DNA of 63,849 nucleotides, from positions 53,602 to 117,450 of the forward strand of contig NW_013657628.1 of assembly GCF_000142905.1 (NCBI RefSeq), read 5' to 3'. Shown here one piece after another: positions 39,101-50,001 of the stretch (positions within the stretch are counted from its first letter, which is position 1; every line of letters starts with the position of its first letter). The position numbers and the translations under genes are program-made. The DNA is from Thecamonas trahens ATCC 50062 (Eukaryota > Apusozoa > Apusomonadida > Apusomonadidae). Under the pieces are notes generated by a model. The model made no database searches, had not been told where the DNA came from, and was given only the letters and a program-made list of their open reading frames with translations.

Positions 39101-42100
39101 CGCCTCGGTGAGACCGCTTTCAAGATCAAGGACTTTGACGGCCTTGTGGGCCTCGGCAAGCTCTGGCGCCTTGCCTTTGAGGTCTCCGCTGACGATGTGG
39201 CCAACCCGGCGTTGCTCATGCTCCGCATGACCCACACCTCGGTCTCGTCGCGGGTCGAGCCGCTTGCCCTCGCCGCCGTCCGCACCGCCTTTGCCGACAA
39301 GACCTTTGGCCTGCTCGTCTCGTTTGCCTCGGGTGGCCAGGGTGATGGCACGGCCAAGTACGCCGCGCGCGCGCTCTACCTCCTCACCGAGGTGGTCAAC
39401 GCCGAGGCCGGCGCCGCCCTCGGTGCCTCGGCCCTCCTCTCGGCCGACCGGTTTGACCAGCTCTTTGCGCTCCTCGCCACCGCGCCGGCCAACCGCGCCG
39501 CCCTCTGGCAGCTCCTGCAGGCACTTCCGGCCAACCTGGACCTGGCGAGCTCGCTCGACGCGCTTGAGCGCGTGGGTGAGACCGGCCCCATCGCCGCCCT
39601 CGCCAAGTTTGCGCCAGACTCGCCGCTCTTTGTCTTTCACCAGCTCTACGTCCTCCTCCTTGTGCAGGCCAGGATTGCGGACCAGCCGGCGTGGGCCGAG
39701 CAGTTTGTCGCCGCTGGCGGCCTGGTCCACTGCGTCGAGCTCTTCACCTCGCCGCAGCTCCTCGACCGCGAGACTGACGACTTTGCCTACGCCAAGCAGC
39801 TGTCGTCGCTCCTCGCAGTTCTCATTAACTCCATCTTCACCTCGGGCCTGCTCTCGCCCGAGACGCTCGCCGGCACCCTCGACGCCTCGTTTGTCCACGG
39901 GCTGATGGACCAGATCACCCAGCTCGCGTCGCCGCAAGATGTCTCCACCTCGGATACTCTGCTCGAGCTCGAGGCCAAGATGCCGTCCAAGGCCTCCAAG
40001 GTGGCCGACCGCATCGCCAACTGCCACTACGGCGCCAACAAGCTCCACACCAAGTGGGTCATCGAGGGCTCGGCCCACTACCAGGTCGCTGCCTACTGCA
40101 TCGACTACAACACCCATCGCCGCGCCCAGTCGATGGTGGCCTGGATCGGCGACGACGACTCGCTCGGCAACAATCCCAACTCCGAAGGCGAGCACCCGCG
40201 CGCTGTTGTTCTCGAGGGTGAGTCGTTCCACAACGGTCAGTGGGTGGTGTGGGACGTCCATGGCGAAGGCACTTTTAACCTCGTCATCGACACGGTCGGC
40301 AACGAGCCGCCCAACTGGACCCTCTCTGCCATACTTGTCGACAAGTCGCCGAATGGGAGCCGCGGTGAGCCGACCGACGGCTACCCGGCGCTTGTTACCA
40401 TCGACTCCAAGACCCAGGGCAAGTGGCGCGGCGTGTATGGCGCGTGCGGCGGTGTTCTTCTCGGCAAAGAGGATTACATTGTGCCACCTCGGGTCTCGGG
40501 CCCGAGCACGCCCAAGTTTGCCTCGTTTGACACCAAGGGCGCCCTCAAGTACGCCTGGATCCACGCCCTCACCTCGGATCCGCGCGGCATGCAGATGGTG
40601 CCGGACCCCGAGGCCGATGACTTTGACGCTCTCGCCGACGACGACTCGGACGACGAGGCCGAGCCGGTGGAGGACACAAAGCCGGCTGGAGCCGCCAACC
40701 AGACGTCATCGCGCAAGGCTGCGCCCGTCGTCCGCGGCGGCGAGGCCGGTCGCATCGCTGCCGCCCGTGCGGCGTCTGCTGCTGACGAGGCCGCCGCGGC
40801 TGCCACCTCGGCAACCGCGCCGATGCCGGTCGACAAGCCTGCTTCCGGTGCAGATGCCGCAGGTGGTGCCGATGCCGCAGGTGCTGCCGATGCTGCCGAT
40901 GACGCTACAGGCTCGCCCGAGGGCCTCATGTCGATGCTTGTGGCGTCGATCGGCTCGGCGCCGGGCCTCATGCCGGCGGTGCTGTCGTACCCAGGCCTCA
41001 CCGAGTGGCTCAAGACCGTGCTGCTGACCGGGACCGACACTGCAGCGCGCGGCCGGGTGGCAGCCGGCCTGCTCTCGCTGGTGGGGATGGACGCGGCAAC
41101 GCTCGGCACGCCGCTGCTTGAGCTCATGAGCTCTCTGCTTGACAGGGCCGAGGATCTCCGCGACGAGGTTGCCTCTTTTGCGCAGTTCTTTGATGTTCTC
41201 GCTGGCCTGCATGCGGCGGCGACGTCGGCCGACGAGGCGAGTGCCCTTGTGCCGGGCCTTGTGGACGCGGTGGTCTCTGCGCCGTTTGTGGAGGATTACG
41301 AGGACCTCGAGGCGTCGGAGGATAGCCTGTTTGCAGGCCGGCTTGCTCTAGCTGCGCAGGTGCTCGAGCTTGCGGGTGCGTCGGGTGTGGCCGCCATTCC
41401 GGGCGGCGTTTCGTCGCTGGTTGAGCACCTGGCGGACGTGGTGCTATTCGGCATGCCGGCGTCCAAGACGGCAGACCCCGTGCCCAAGGCCAAGACCAAG
41501 GGCACGCGCGAGGCTGCGTTCAAGCTCCTCTCCGCGCTGGCGGCCAAGGCCGAGGCTGGCTCGCTGGCCAAGGTCCTGGGGCTTGTGGAGGGGCTGTACG
41601 GCAAGGCCGAGTTGCCGGGCAACGACGACTGGGGGCTGGACATGTCTGGCGAGGTGACGACGTCGGGCGGGACCGGGCAGGCCGGCTCGCACGGCGGCCA
41701 GGCGTATGCCGGCCTCCGCAACCAGGGCTGCACCTGCTACATGAATGCCACGCTCCAGCAGCTGTACATCATTCCGCAGCTCCGCGAGGCTATTCTCAAG
41801 GCGCCAATTGATGAGAAGCTGAGCGAAGAGGAGCTCAAGGGCAACATCATGTTCCAGCTGCAGCTCCTGTTCGCGTACATGCAAGAGTCGAAGACGTCGT
41901 GGGTGGAGACCATCGACTTTTGCAAGACGGTCAAGCTCAACGGGCAGACGATCAATGTGCGTCAGCAGGAGGACGCCAACGAGTTCTTCAACTCGCTTGT
42001 CGATCAGCTCGAGCCGTTCATCAAGGGGACCGAGGCCGAGGAGATGTTCAACCTCGCGTTTGGCGGGCGGTTCATCAACCAGATCATTTCGCAAGACTGC

Positions 42101-44349
42101 AAGCACACCCGCGAGCGCGAGGAGGACTTTTTGACCATGACGGTCAAGGTGCAGGGCAAGCGGAACCTAGAGGAGGGCCTCAACTCGTTTGTGGACGCGG
42201 ACGTGCTCGACGGAAACAACAAGTACCACTGCGAGGACTGCGACGCCAAGGTGACGGCGCGCAAGCGGTGCTGCATTCAGCACCTGCCAAACCTTCTCGC
42301 GCTGCACTTGTGCCGCTTCGAGTTTTCGTTTGAGACCTTCCAGAACGTCAAGGTCTACGACCACTTTGAGTTCCCCATGGACCTCGACATGCGGCCGTAC
42401 ACCAAGGAGGGCCTTGCGGCCAAGGAAGGCACACCGATTGCCGACGAGCTTGTCCGGCCGGACTCGTACTATCAGTACGAGCTGGTCGGTATCCTCATCC
42501 ACTCGGGCTCGGCCAACGCCGGCCACTACTACTCGTACATTCGCGAGCGCGAGGTGGCCGACGACACCGAGCCGCGGTGGTTTGAGTTCAACGACCGCCG
42601 CGTCACGCCGTTCTCGGTCGACTCGATTCCGGCCCAGGCCTTTGGCGGCAACTACTCGGGCATGTCGACGTCGGCCAAGCCGTTTTCGGCGTATATGCTC
42701 TTCTACGAGCGCAAGACCAAGTATGGAGTGCGGACTTACGACGCAACACCGCTGCCCGGCCTCACCGCCGCCGCCGACGCCGCCGCCGCCGCCGACGCTA
42801 CCGACAACCCGGCTATCCTGGACAAGATCTGGCGCGATGCAGTGACGTCGGCGTCGAACAAGGCCTTCCTCTCGGCGCCGACGCTCGAGTTTATGTGGGA
42901 CCTGGTTTTGCTGCAGACTCGCGAGCTCGACGCCATCGAGCCGGTCACCGACTACCGCGACCGACCGAGGCCGAGCTGACCGAGCCAGGCCTCTTTGCCA
43001 CCATTCGCTTTGGCGTCCGCCTCATCATGGACATTCTCATCCACACCCACCACTCGGAGCCAGTCCCGTCCAAGATGGAGTACGTTGCGTCGCTGCTGCG
43101 CAAGTCGGTGCCGGCGTGCAAGTGGCTCCTCGACACGTTCATCGCAACCAAGTGGCTCGACAACGCGCTGCTGGCGTGCCCGCAGGCCCCGTGGCGGCGC
43201 GCTGTCGCCGACCTGGTTGTAGTCGCCCTCTCTGCTGTCGTCCCGCACGAGCAGGACTACTGGTTTGGCGACGCCCGGGCCAAGGGTGACGAGGCTCATG
43301 CCGAGCCTGCAGCAGAAGCCGACGACAAGGCTAACGATGGGGCCACAACCGCGGTCAAGTTTATCAACAAGCTCATTGCACTCCTTACCGAGTCTGCATA
43401 CAAGCCGCCGGTCAAGACGGAGGAGCTGCTGTACACGCTGCTGCAGTTTGCGCAGATCGGGCTCGGCCCGGTGCGGTACCTGGTGTCTGTCAATGCGATC
43501 ACGGACCTCATTGCACTGTACGAGACACACAAGCCGTCACACTCGCCGGCAGCCAAGGCGCAGCACACGACGCTGGTCAAGCTGCTGGTCAAGCTGGTGA
43601 CCGGGTGCCAGAATCCGTGCCACGCGTCGTACCGCAAGCGGCTGCCCGAGGGTGCTCTGCCGGCGCCGACCGGCATCGCGCTCCCACCCAAGGCTGTCTC
43701 TGTCCTCACCTCCAAGACAGTGCTCCAGCCGCTGCTGCGGTTCGCCGAGTACGCCGACGACATGCGGGAGATGTGCACGCACCTGGCGTTTGGCAACCGC
43801 ATGGTGTCCAAGCTTGTGCTCGACGTGTGCATTGCCGGTACCTCGTCGTACGTGTCGACCGATGTCCAGCGCGAGCTGTACACCTCGACAGCCGCGGCGC
43901 TCATTGCGCTGCCGGACGACGACTCGCAGTGGCGGGCGCTCCACTGGAGCAAAGCGGTGGTCACTGCGCTCACCAACAACCAGCGGGTGCCCAAGACCCG
44001 CGAGGTCTACCTCGCGTACATTGTCGAGCGGGCCAAGGCCGACGACGGGTTCCGCGTCATGGTCGGCAACTCGGCCAAGCTGCACAAGCTCATCTCGGCC
44101 TCGGCCCCGATCCGCACTGTGGTGCAGAACAAGTACCACGACATCTTCATCCACCTCTTCCCCAAGATGCAGGCCGTCGTCGATCTGCCGATTTCGTCGT
44201 CAACCGCCTCGCGCCCCGTTGTCCGCGTCCTCACCGAGGCCGACCACAAGGCCGACAACGACGCCAAGGGCAAGGACGATGTCGATCCGGCCGACGCCGC
44301 AGCCATGGCGCTGGTCCCGATCTCAGACGTCTCGGATGTGGTCGAATGA
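36128..44349 (+). CDS. Giant USP9X/USP34-type ubiquitin hydrolase with inserted bacterial-like module; one frame break
   Basis: About 2740 residues from ATG 36128 (MVESDATGGPDS). The C19 peptidase domain starts near residue 1860: Cys box GLRNQGCTCYMNATLQQLY, Gln/Asp box VRQQEDANEFFNSLVDQL, zinc-type CxxC pair YHCEDCDAKV, His box HSGSANAGHYYSYIRE and WFEFNDRRVTPF. Helical repeat-like regions flank it, as in USP9X (about 2550 residues), USP24 and USP34. The frame shifts near 42955-42965, just after the catalytic domain (VTDYRDR then TEAELTEPGLFATIRFG); one added base gives a continuous protein. Residues about 1297-1498 form a separate module (AAYCIDYNTHRRAQSMVAW, FHNGQWVVWDVHG, KTQGKWRGVYGACGGVLLG, ALTSDPRGMQMV) unlike other USPs. 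The role is removal of ubiquitin from substrates; the targets are unknown. Confidence 0.92.
40018..40620 (+). other. Bacterial-type beta-sandwich-like module inside the deubiquitinase
   Basis: The blocks xYCIDYNxxxRAQ, FHNGQWVVWDVHG, SAILVD, DSKTQGKWRGVYGxxGxxLL and LTSDPRGMQ match, from memory, a module in secreted bacterial proteins (FLDWDxxxRxQ, NGxYLxWxxxG, SGLFxD, TQGNWxGxYGxxGY, TTDPRALQ). Here the TQG half comes after the FLDWD half, the reverse of the usual order, as if cut from a tandem array. Confidence 0.55.
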
Positions 44350-44389
44350 AGAATGAATGCACCATTGTGGCAGTGTGTTTGGTTTGGCA

Positions 44390-45951
44390 CTAGGACAGGT
44401 TCCTGTGCCGCTGGCTGCGGCGGCGAGGCTCTGCGGGTGACGCGGCACGTTTGCTGGCCTTGGCCTTGGCCCCGCCCTTGGCTCCGCCCTTTGTCTTGGT
44501 CTTGGTCTTAGTCTTGGTCTTGGTATTGGCCGTCTTGGCAGGCGGCGATGCCAGTTCGGCCGGGTCTGTCGTCCAGCGGGATGAAAGGAGCCAGGCCGGT
44601 TCGGCGTCCGGGTCGGTGGGGTCAGAGTCCGACTCGGCAGCAACAATGTCCGGGTAGGCGTCGCAGAGGGCGAGGACCACGGTGTAGTGCGGGAGGACGT
44701 GGCGAATGATGTTGTCGTCGTTGATGTCGGGGAAGCGCTTGTCAAAAATGACGGCGAGGACATCCCGTTCCTCAGCGGAGACGTCACCCCAGTCATCGCT
44801 GGCCGCGGACCAATAACCAAGCCGGGAGCCATAGTGCAGGTTGCGTGAGCGCTGAGTCTGACGCACGCCGGCGACCAGCTCGTTAAGGGCGGTGGCGTGG
44901 CGGTCGATGACCTCGATCCACTGCTCCTCGGAGTATGTCCCGCGAGTGGAGAGGAGGTCAGGCTTGGAGGGCTGATTGAGTGAGTCCAGCGCGGCGTAAG
45001 TGGTTTTGAGGGCGTCGGGCAAGTGTGAGGATTCGGAGAGCGGCTCGAGGTCGTCGCCGATGTAGGAGACGTCGGGATCGCCGTCGCTCTTGAGGACGGC
45101 CTCCATTTCGGCGACGATGTCCTTGTCCGTCTTGGCAGGCTTCGTGGCGCGGTTCTTCGTCTTGGCCTTCTTGCCCTGGCTGCTCTTGCTCTTGGTCGTC
45201 TTGGTGGCCTGTCTTGCGCCACGGCCCGGGCGGCGGACGGGAGAAGACGAGGTATCAAAGTCGCTTGACGACACCGAGGAGTTGAGTGAGGATAATGTGG
45301 ACGACGAGTCGGATGCCGAGCCTGCGGCCGCCTTGCCTCTCGCCGCTTTCTTTTCCTGGCCTTGTTCTTCTTGATAAAGCTGGCAGTGGCAGCGGCGCGA
45401 GCCCTGGCAATGGTGGAGCCGGCTAAGTCGTTGTCGTCGTCAGAAGACGATGCGGCGAGGCCAAGCGAATCGCTGCGAATGAGAGCGTCGATCAGGTCCG
45501 ACGGGGGCGTGCCATTGAGCCACAGCAGGGCAGACTCATACGCGTCGAGCAGGCGAGCCTTGTGCCGGCGGGAGGGGGGCCTGGACTTGGGCACCTTGAT
45601 GCCTTTGACAGAGGCGTCGCACACATCGTCGTCATCGGGCTTGCGCGTGCCGCTCTTTGAGCGGAATGTACGGAGGAAGGTTGTGACTTCGGCTTTTGTC
45701 AGAGCTCTGATCGAATCCTGCGCGACCTTGTACCGTTCGTACATGTCCTTACGATCAACAAAGGTGACCGTGATCTCGCCCGAGCCAGCGTGCTTGGACC
45801 TGTCCTCCTTGTGGACGAGCGCAGGCCAGTACGGAAAGTTAGGGACCTTGGCCAGGACCAGTTCAAAGTTCTTGGGCGACTGGATGATGGTGATGCCGTC
45901 GATGGTGTTGTCGTCGATGGTGATGCCAGTAGCCGTCGCCGTACCCGGTAG
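44390..45951 (-). CDS. PWWP-domain protein with basic C-terminus; one frame break, 5' end unresolved
   Basis: About 520 residues readable. The frame is open from 45951 and the PWWP domain lies at its start: KNFELVLAKVPNFPYWPALV, EITVTFVDRKDMYERYKVAQ. The aromatic cage motif reads FPYWPA in place of PWWP. The first in-frame ATG (45744) falls inside this domain, so the true start is further 5', on another exon or across another break. Around 45346-45354 the frame must shift by one base (KNKARKRK then AARGKAAAGSASDSSS) to reach the second half, which contains TKKTKSKSSQGKKAK-like basic runs, a helical region (EEQWIEVIDRHATALNEL, EERDVLAVIFDKRFPDIN) and a Lys/Thr-rich tail (TKTKTKTKTK). PWWP domains bind methylated H3K36 nucleosomes and DNA, so a chromatin role is inferred. 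Confidence 0.78.
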
Positions 45952-46410
45952 TTACCATGGTCATGGCAGCCAGTGCGGTGAGTCCATCGCCTCTGTAACC
46001 TCTCTCCCCCCTTCCTCTCCTCCCCCTACACCCCCCACATACCCATATTTCACTCAGCACAGCCATCGCAGCGTGTGGGAGACAGGTTTGCCGACCGGTG
46101 CCGTCGTGCCGTGTCGAGTCGCACTCGGGGCAGAGGGGAGACCGAACGCCGATTCGGTCGCTGGCGCCTCTCCCCTGTCCGCTCCGCATCCCCGTACCCG
46201 TTCTGATCATAACCATGGTCATGACCATGACCATCACCGGTTCCATCACTTCATCCACCACCATCAGATTATTCTGCTGCACCCAAGCAGACAGCCCAAG
46301 GAGCATCGCCCATCCCTCGCCCATTCCTCCATCCCATGCCCATTCCTCCATCCCTCGCCCATTCCTCGCCCATCAGTCGGTCGTGCGCCACGAGAGCACA
46401 ACGTTGTTCA

Positions 46411-46478
<68 letters not shown>

Positions 46479-46480
46479 CC
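45952..46480. promoter_or_regulatory. Divergent intergenic region with (AC)n array
   Basis: 529 bases. It includes a C/T-rich block at 45995-46040, CATxxC-type repeats of CCCATTCCTCCATCCC near 46315-46375 and (AC)n at 46415-46476 ending five bases before the Ntn hydrolase ATG. It may also hold the missing 5' end of the PWWP gene. Confidence 0.4.
46415..46476 (+). repeat. (AC)n microsatellite abutting a start codon
   Basis: About 31 AC units; the following bases are GACC and then ATG at 46481, so the array would lie in the 5' UTR or core promoter. Confidence 0.95.
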
Positions 46481-47859
46481 ATGCACGGACCATGGACGGA
46501 AGTACTGGTTGTGATGGTAGCGGCAGTAGTGGCGGTGGCGGTGGCCGACGGCCAGGCGGCAGTGAAGGGCGAGGCGCTCGGCGGGTGGACAGTGGTGGAC
46601 ACGCGCGAGACGACGGATCCGTACACCCGCGGGCTGATGTGGGGCAAGGCTGGGCGGGAGGCGTATTTTGCAGCAAGGACGACGTTTGAAGCGGTGACAC
46701 TCGAGACGACGGGCAAGACGCTGGGCTTCTTTGAGGCCGCAGCGGTGGAGTTGTACATGGACAAGATCCCTGCCGAGCTCTTGGCGGAGATCAAAGGCAT
46801 TGCCGACGGCATCGGTGTGACTCCCGAAGAGATTGTGGGCTGGAACTCGTACATCGAGATGACCGGCTCGTGGTGGCCGACACAGGCTCCGCATCTCAAC
46901 ATGCACATGCGCAACTCGCACTGCTCGGCCTTTGTGGCCACAGGCTCGGCCACCGCAGACGGCGGCGTGGTCATCGGCCACACCACCTTTTTGGAGTTTT
47001 GGTCCGGCCAGTACTTTACCTGGGTCTACAAGCTCGCAACCACAGCCGCCGCTGGTGAGATTGTTATGCAGACAATGCCCGGCTACGTCGCCTCCATGTC
47101 CGACTGGTGGCTGACTGGCGCCGGCCTCGCCGTCGTCGAGACGACCATCGCCAACTTTTACGGCTACGACCCGTCCGGCATGCCCGAGTGGGTCCGTGCC
47201 CGTCTCGCTGCCGAGAGCGCCGTCGACATTGCCTCCTTTGTCGCTGCCCTCGACAACGGCAACAACGGTGGGTACGCCTCCATGTGGCTCGTCGCCGACA
47301 TTAAGACCGGCGAGATCGCCCGCTTCGAGCAGGGCCTCAAGTACACCTCGCTCGCCACCCTCACTGATGGTGTCTTCACCGGAGCCAACGTCGCCGAGGA
47401 CCCGCGCATCCGCAATCTCGAGTGCTTCGACTCGGGCTACTCGGACGTCCGCGCCAACACCGGCGCTCGCCGCGTCGTCTGGTCCATGCTCGTCGACGAG
47501 CACTATGGCAACATCACCACTGCCGTCGGCGCCGCCATGCTCGCCGACGACTACGACCCGTACCTCAAGACCACGCCCGCGGCTCGCGCAACATCTGCGG
47601 CATGAACGACATCGATCCGCAGCAGTACCTCTCCGACCCCACCGCGGTCTGGGCCGTCCCGTTCTTCCCGGCAGGATCCACAGATGCCAAGGTCGCCAAC
47701 GCCACCGACATTGCCGCCCTCGCCTTTCACGCCCGCACCGGCCGCGCCAACGGCTTCGCCTTTGACGCCGCAGCCTACTACGCCGACCATCCGCAGTGGG
47801 CCTGGCTCGCCCCGCATCTTCTCGATCGCCCCTCGCAGCCAATGGTGTACATCGCGTAG
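46481..47859 (+). CDS. Secreted C45/phospholipase B-like Ntn hydrolase; one frame break
   Basis: About 459 residues from ATG 46481. A signal peptide (TEVLVVMVAAVVAVAVADG) is followed by a domain with GWNSYIEMTGSW, the presumed nucleophile Cys148 in RNSHCSAFVATGSAT, GGVVIGHTTFLEFWSGQYF, GAGLAVVETTIANFYGYDP, NNGGYASMWLVADIKTGEIA and FDSGYSDVRANTGARR. N-terminal nucleophile hydrolases of the C45 acyltransferase and phospholipase B-like groups are activated by self-cleavage before such a Cys. Near 47576-47578 the frame needs one extra C (LKTTP then RGSRNICGMNDIDPQQYL) to reach the C-terminal 90 residues, which include the family-like RNICGMNDID and VWAVPFFPAGSTDAKVANA. Likely lysosomal or secreted amidase or lipase; the substrate is unknown. 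Confidence 0.78.
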
Positions 47860-48231
47860 CGGTCTCTGCATAACTCGCCCATACTATCCTTGCTCCACAC
47901 ACCCAGAACTACTCCACAAGCCTTCGCCACTCACCACCGGCCGCTGCTCGCCCCATCCCCCGCCCACCCACAAACAGATGATCAGTTATGGCACAACCAC
48001 CCCACCCCTGACAGCCATACCAACCCAAAGTACATAACCATAGCCCCAAGCCAAACATGTCAACTTAACGACAGAGTATCTAGCGGAAGCGATGGCGTGT
48101 ACGGGTGCGATGACCATGAATGGGTCCGGGCGGCAATGTGCGATGACCATGACTCGGCCGGGCGGTGGAGAAGCCCGGCGACCACCCGACCATTCACCCC
48201 TCTCTCTCACTCTCTCTCGCACATAGGGCTC
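47860..48231. promoter_or_regulatory. Intergenic region before sterol desaturase
   Basis: 372 bases between two plus-strand genes. It is CA-rich, with CTCTCTCTCACTCTCTCTCG just before the next ATG. No homopolymer above eight and no gene. Confidence 0.35.
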
Positions 48232-49617
48232 ATGGACTTGCTCCTCGAGTTGGCGGACGAGTTTGTGCTGGACAGCCAGTACGCGGCTGTGGCGAATGCT
48301 ACCTCTGCAAGCTACCCATGGCTGGGAGAGCACCTTGTTCGGCATGCGCTTCTTCGCCAGTCCCTCTCGCTCTACTTTATCACTGCCATTGGTGGCCTCA
48401 TCACCTACCTGGCGGTGGCCTCCTTCTCGTACGTCGTGTCGTCCATGGATGACCTGTCTGAACATGACCCGACTGGGGTGGGTAGGGGGGGTAGGGGTGG
48501 GGGCGGTCTACATCCCCACCATACACATGGTTGTGTAGAGCGTGTGTTGTAGTATGGCATGAAGTGGGGGGGTATGTTTATGGGAAAAGGGACGAGGTCT
48601 GGAAGGGCTGGAAAGGCCTCTTGGGGGGAGGGGCGTCAGGTTGGCGACGTGGCTGGCGTGGCCGGCTGTCCGCCTGGCGGCGTTTCCCTGGATATCCCCG
48701 CACGGTTGTCAGCCCCCCCCCCCCAGCAAGGGACCATCCAAGCATCCAAGCACCACCACCGTCTTGCATGGTTCACTCACATGTTACTGACTCGGTGTAT
48801 GTGGTGTGTAGGTATCACTTTATCTTTGACAAGTCGCTGATGAAGCACCCCAAGTTCAAGAAGGACCAGATCAAGCTCGAGATGCAGCTGGCCATCCCGT
48901 CCATCTTCTGGATGTCGCTCATTACGCTTCCATTCTTCATTATTGACGTTCGTGGTTATGCCAAGTTCTACCGCAACGTTGATGACTACGGCTGGGGCTA
49001 CCTCGTCCTCTCCATCTTCCTCTTTATCGCCTTCACCGACTGCTTTGTCTACTGGATCCACCGTGGCCTCCACACTCCGTTCCTCTACAAGCACGTGCAC
49101 AAGCCCCACCATCGCTGGATCGTCTCCAGTACGTTCTGCTCTACTGTGCAACCCTCCTCCCCTACCCCCGCACCCACCCACCCACCTCCAACTCACCTTT
49201 CTCTTCTGCCCAGGTCCGTTTGCTTCGCACGCCTTCCACCCGCTCGACGGCGTGGCACAGTCGCTTCCCTACCACTTCTTCCCGCTCATCTTCCCCATGC
49301 ACGCTGTGCTGTGGATCGTCGCCTTTACGTGCGTCAACATCTGGACGGTACGCCCTCTCGCCTCTCTCTTTCCCTCTCTCCTCTCCCCCTCCCCTCTCCC
49401 TCCACCTCCCAACTCACCGCCCGCGCATCTACAGATCTGCATCCACGAGGGCCTGCCCATGCCCAAGTGGTGGTTCCTCAACTCGACGGCCCACCACACG
49501 TTCCACCACTCCAAGTTCCTCGTCAACCACGGGCAGTACACCACGTTCTGGGACCGCATCGGCGGCACGTACATGAACCCGCACGCCGACGACGACAAGC
49601 CGGCCAAGGCCGAGTAA
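48232..49617 (+). CDS. ERG3: Sterol C5-desaturase (lathosterol oxidase), four exons
   Basis: Exons 48232-48428, 48812-49128, 49214-49347 and 49435-49617 give 276 residues. Donors are GTACGT, GTACGT and GTACGC; acceptors TAG, CAG and CAG; phases 2, 1 and 0. The spliced joins read VASFS|YHFIFDKSLMKHPKF, WIVSS|PFASHAFHPLDG and CVNIWT|ICIHEGLPMP. The histidine boxes of the fatty-acid hydroxylase superfamily are present: WIHRGLHTPFLYKHVHKPHH and AHHTFHHSKFLVNHGQY, with DGVAQSLPYHFFPLIFP between and WDRIGGTY near the end. This layout is that of ERG3/SC5D, which introduces the C5 double bond into sterols in the ER using di-iron and cytochrome b5. The unspliced frame would stop early. It is evidence for a eukaryotic sterol pathway. 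Confidence 0.94.
48429..48811 (+). other. Intron 1 of sterol desaturase, 383 bp
   Basis: It starts GTACGTCG and ends GGTGTGTAG, phase 2. It contains C12 near 48713-48724 and G-rich blocks at 48484-48500. Confidence 0.9.
49129..49213 (+). other. Intron 2 of sterol desaturase, 85 bp
   Basis: It starts GTACGTTC and ends TTCTGCCCAG, phase 1, with a clear CT-rich tract (CACCTTTCTCTTCTGCCCAG). Confidence 0.92.
49348..49434 (+). other. Intron 3 of sterol desaturase, 87 bp
   Basis: It starts GTACGCCC and ends CATCTACAG, phase 0, CT-rich throughout. Confidence 0.92.
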
Positions 49618-50001
49618 ACCGCACCCATGTACACACTCTACACTCCACCATCGCCCGCCTGTGGGTCACCACCGCCACACCAGCAGACTGCCCCGTGGCT
49701 GTGATCCTCTTGATCCGCCATACCGTGATCGTGCATCACCGGCATACCTCCAAAGCACCCACCTTCCCAAAGCTGCATCCGCCATCCATTCCAAGACCTT
49801 CTCCAGCCTATGTATCCCCCACCTACCACCTTTCCCAGAAATCCACATGCCCTTCCCCCCCACTGAACCGACCATTCCCCGTGCCACTGGCCGGCAAACG
49901 GAATTGCTGCGGAGCAGCAATCGCAGTTTGCCAATGAGCCACCGCCACTCGTGGCCAGACGAGGGCGAAGACACTCGTCGCAGCTGCCGGAGAGCGCGAC
50001 C
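49618..50001. promoter_or_regulatory. Intergenic region before kinase
   Basis: 384 bases between the desaturase stop and the kinase start, both on the plus strand. C-rich patches (49855-49862) but no long homopolymer and no supported gene. Confidence 0.35.

Noticed and set aside
38720-40564. 614-codon minus-strand frame inside the deubiquitinase gene
   Set aside because: Antisense shadow of a strongly supported USP coding region; composition is Gly/Arg/Glu without motifs.
45362-46480. N-terminal extension of the Ntn hydrolase
   Set aside because: It is antisense to the PWWP gene and runs through the AC microsatellite; the ATG at 46481 is followed by a good signal peptide.
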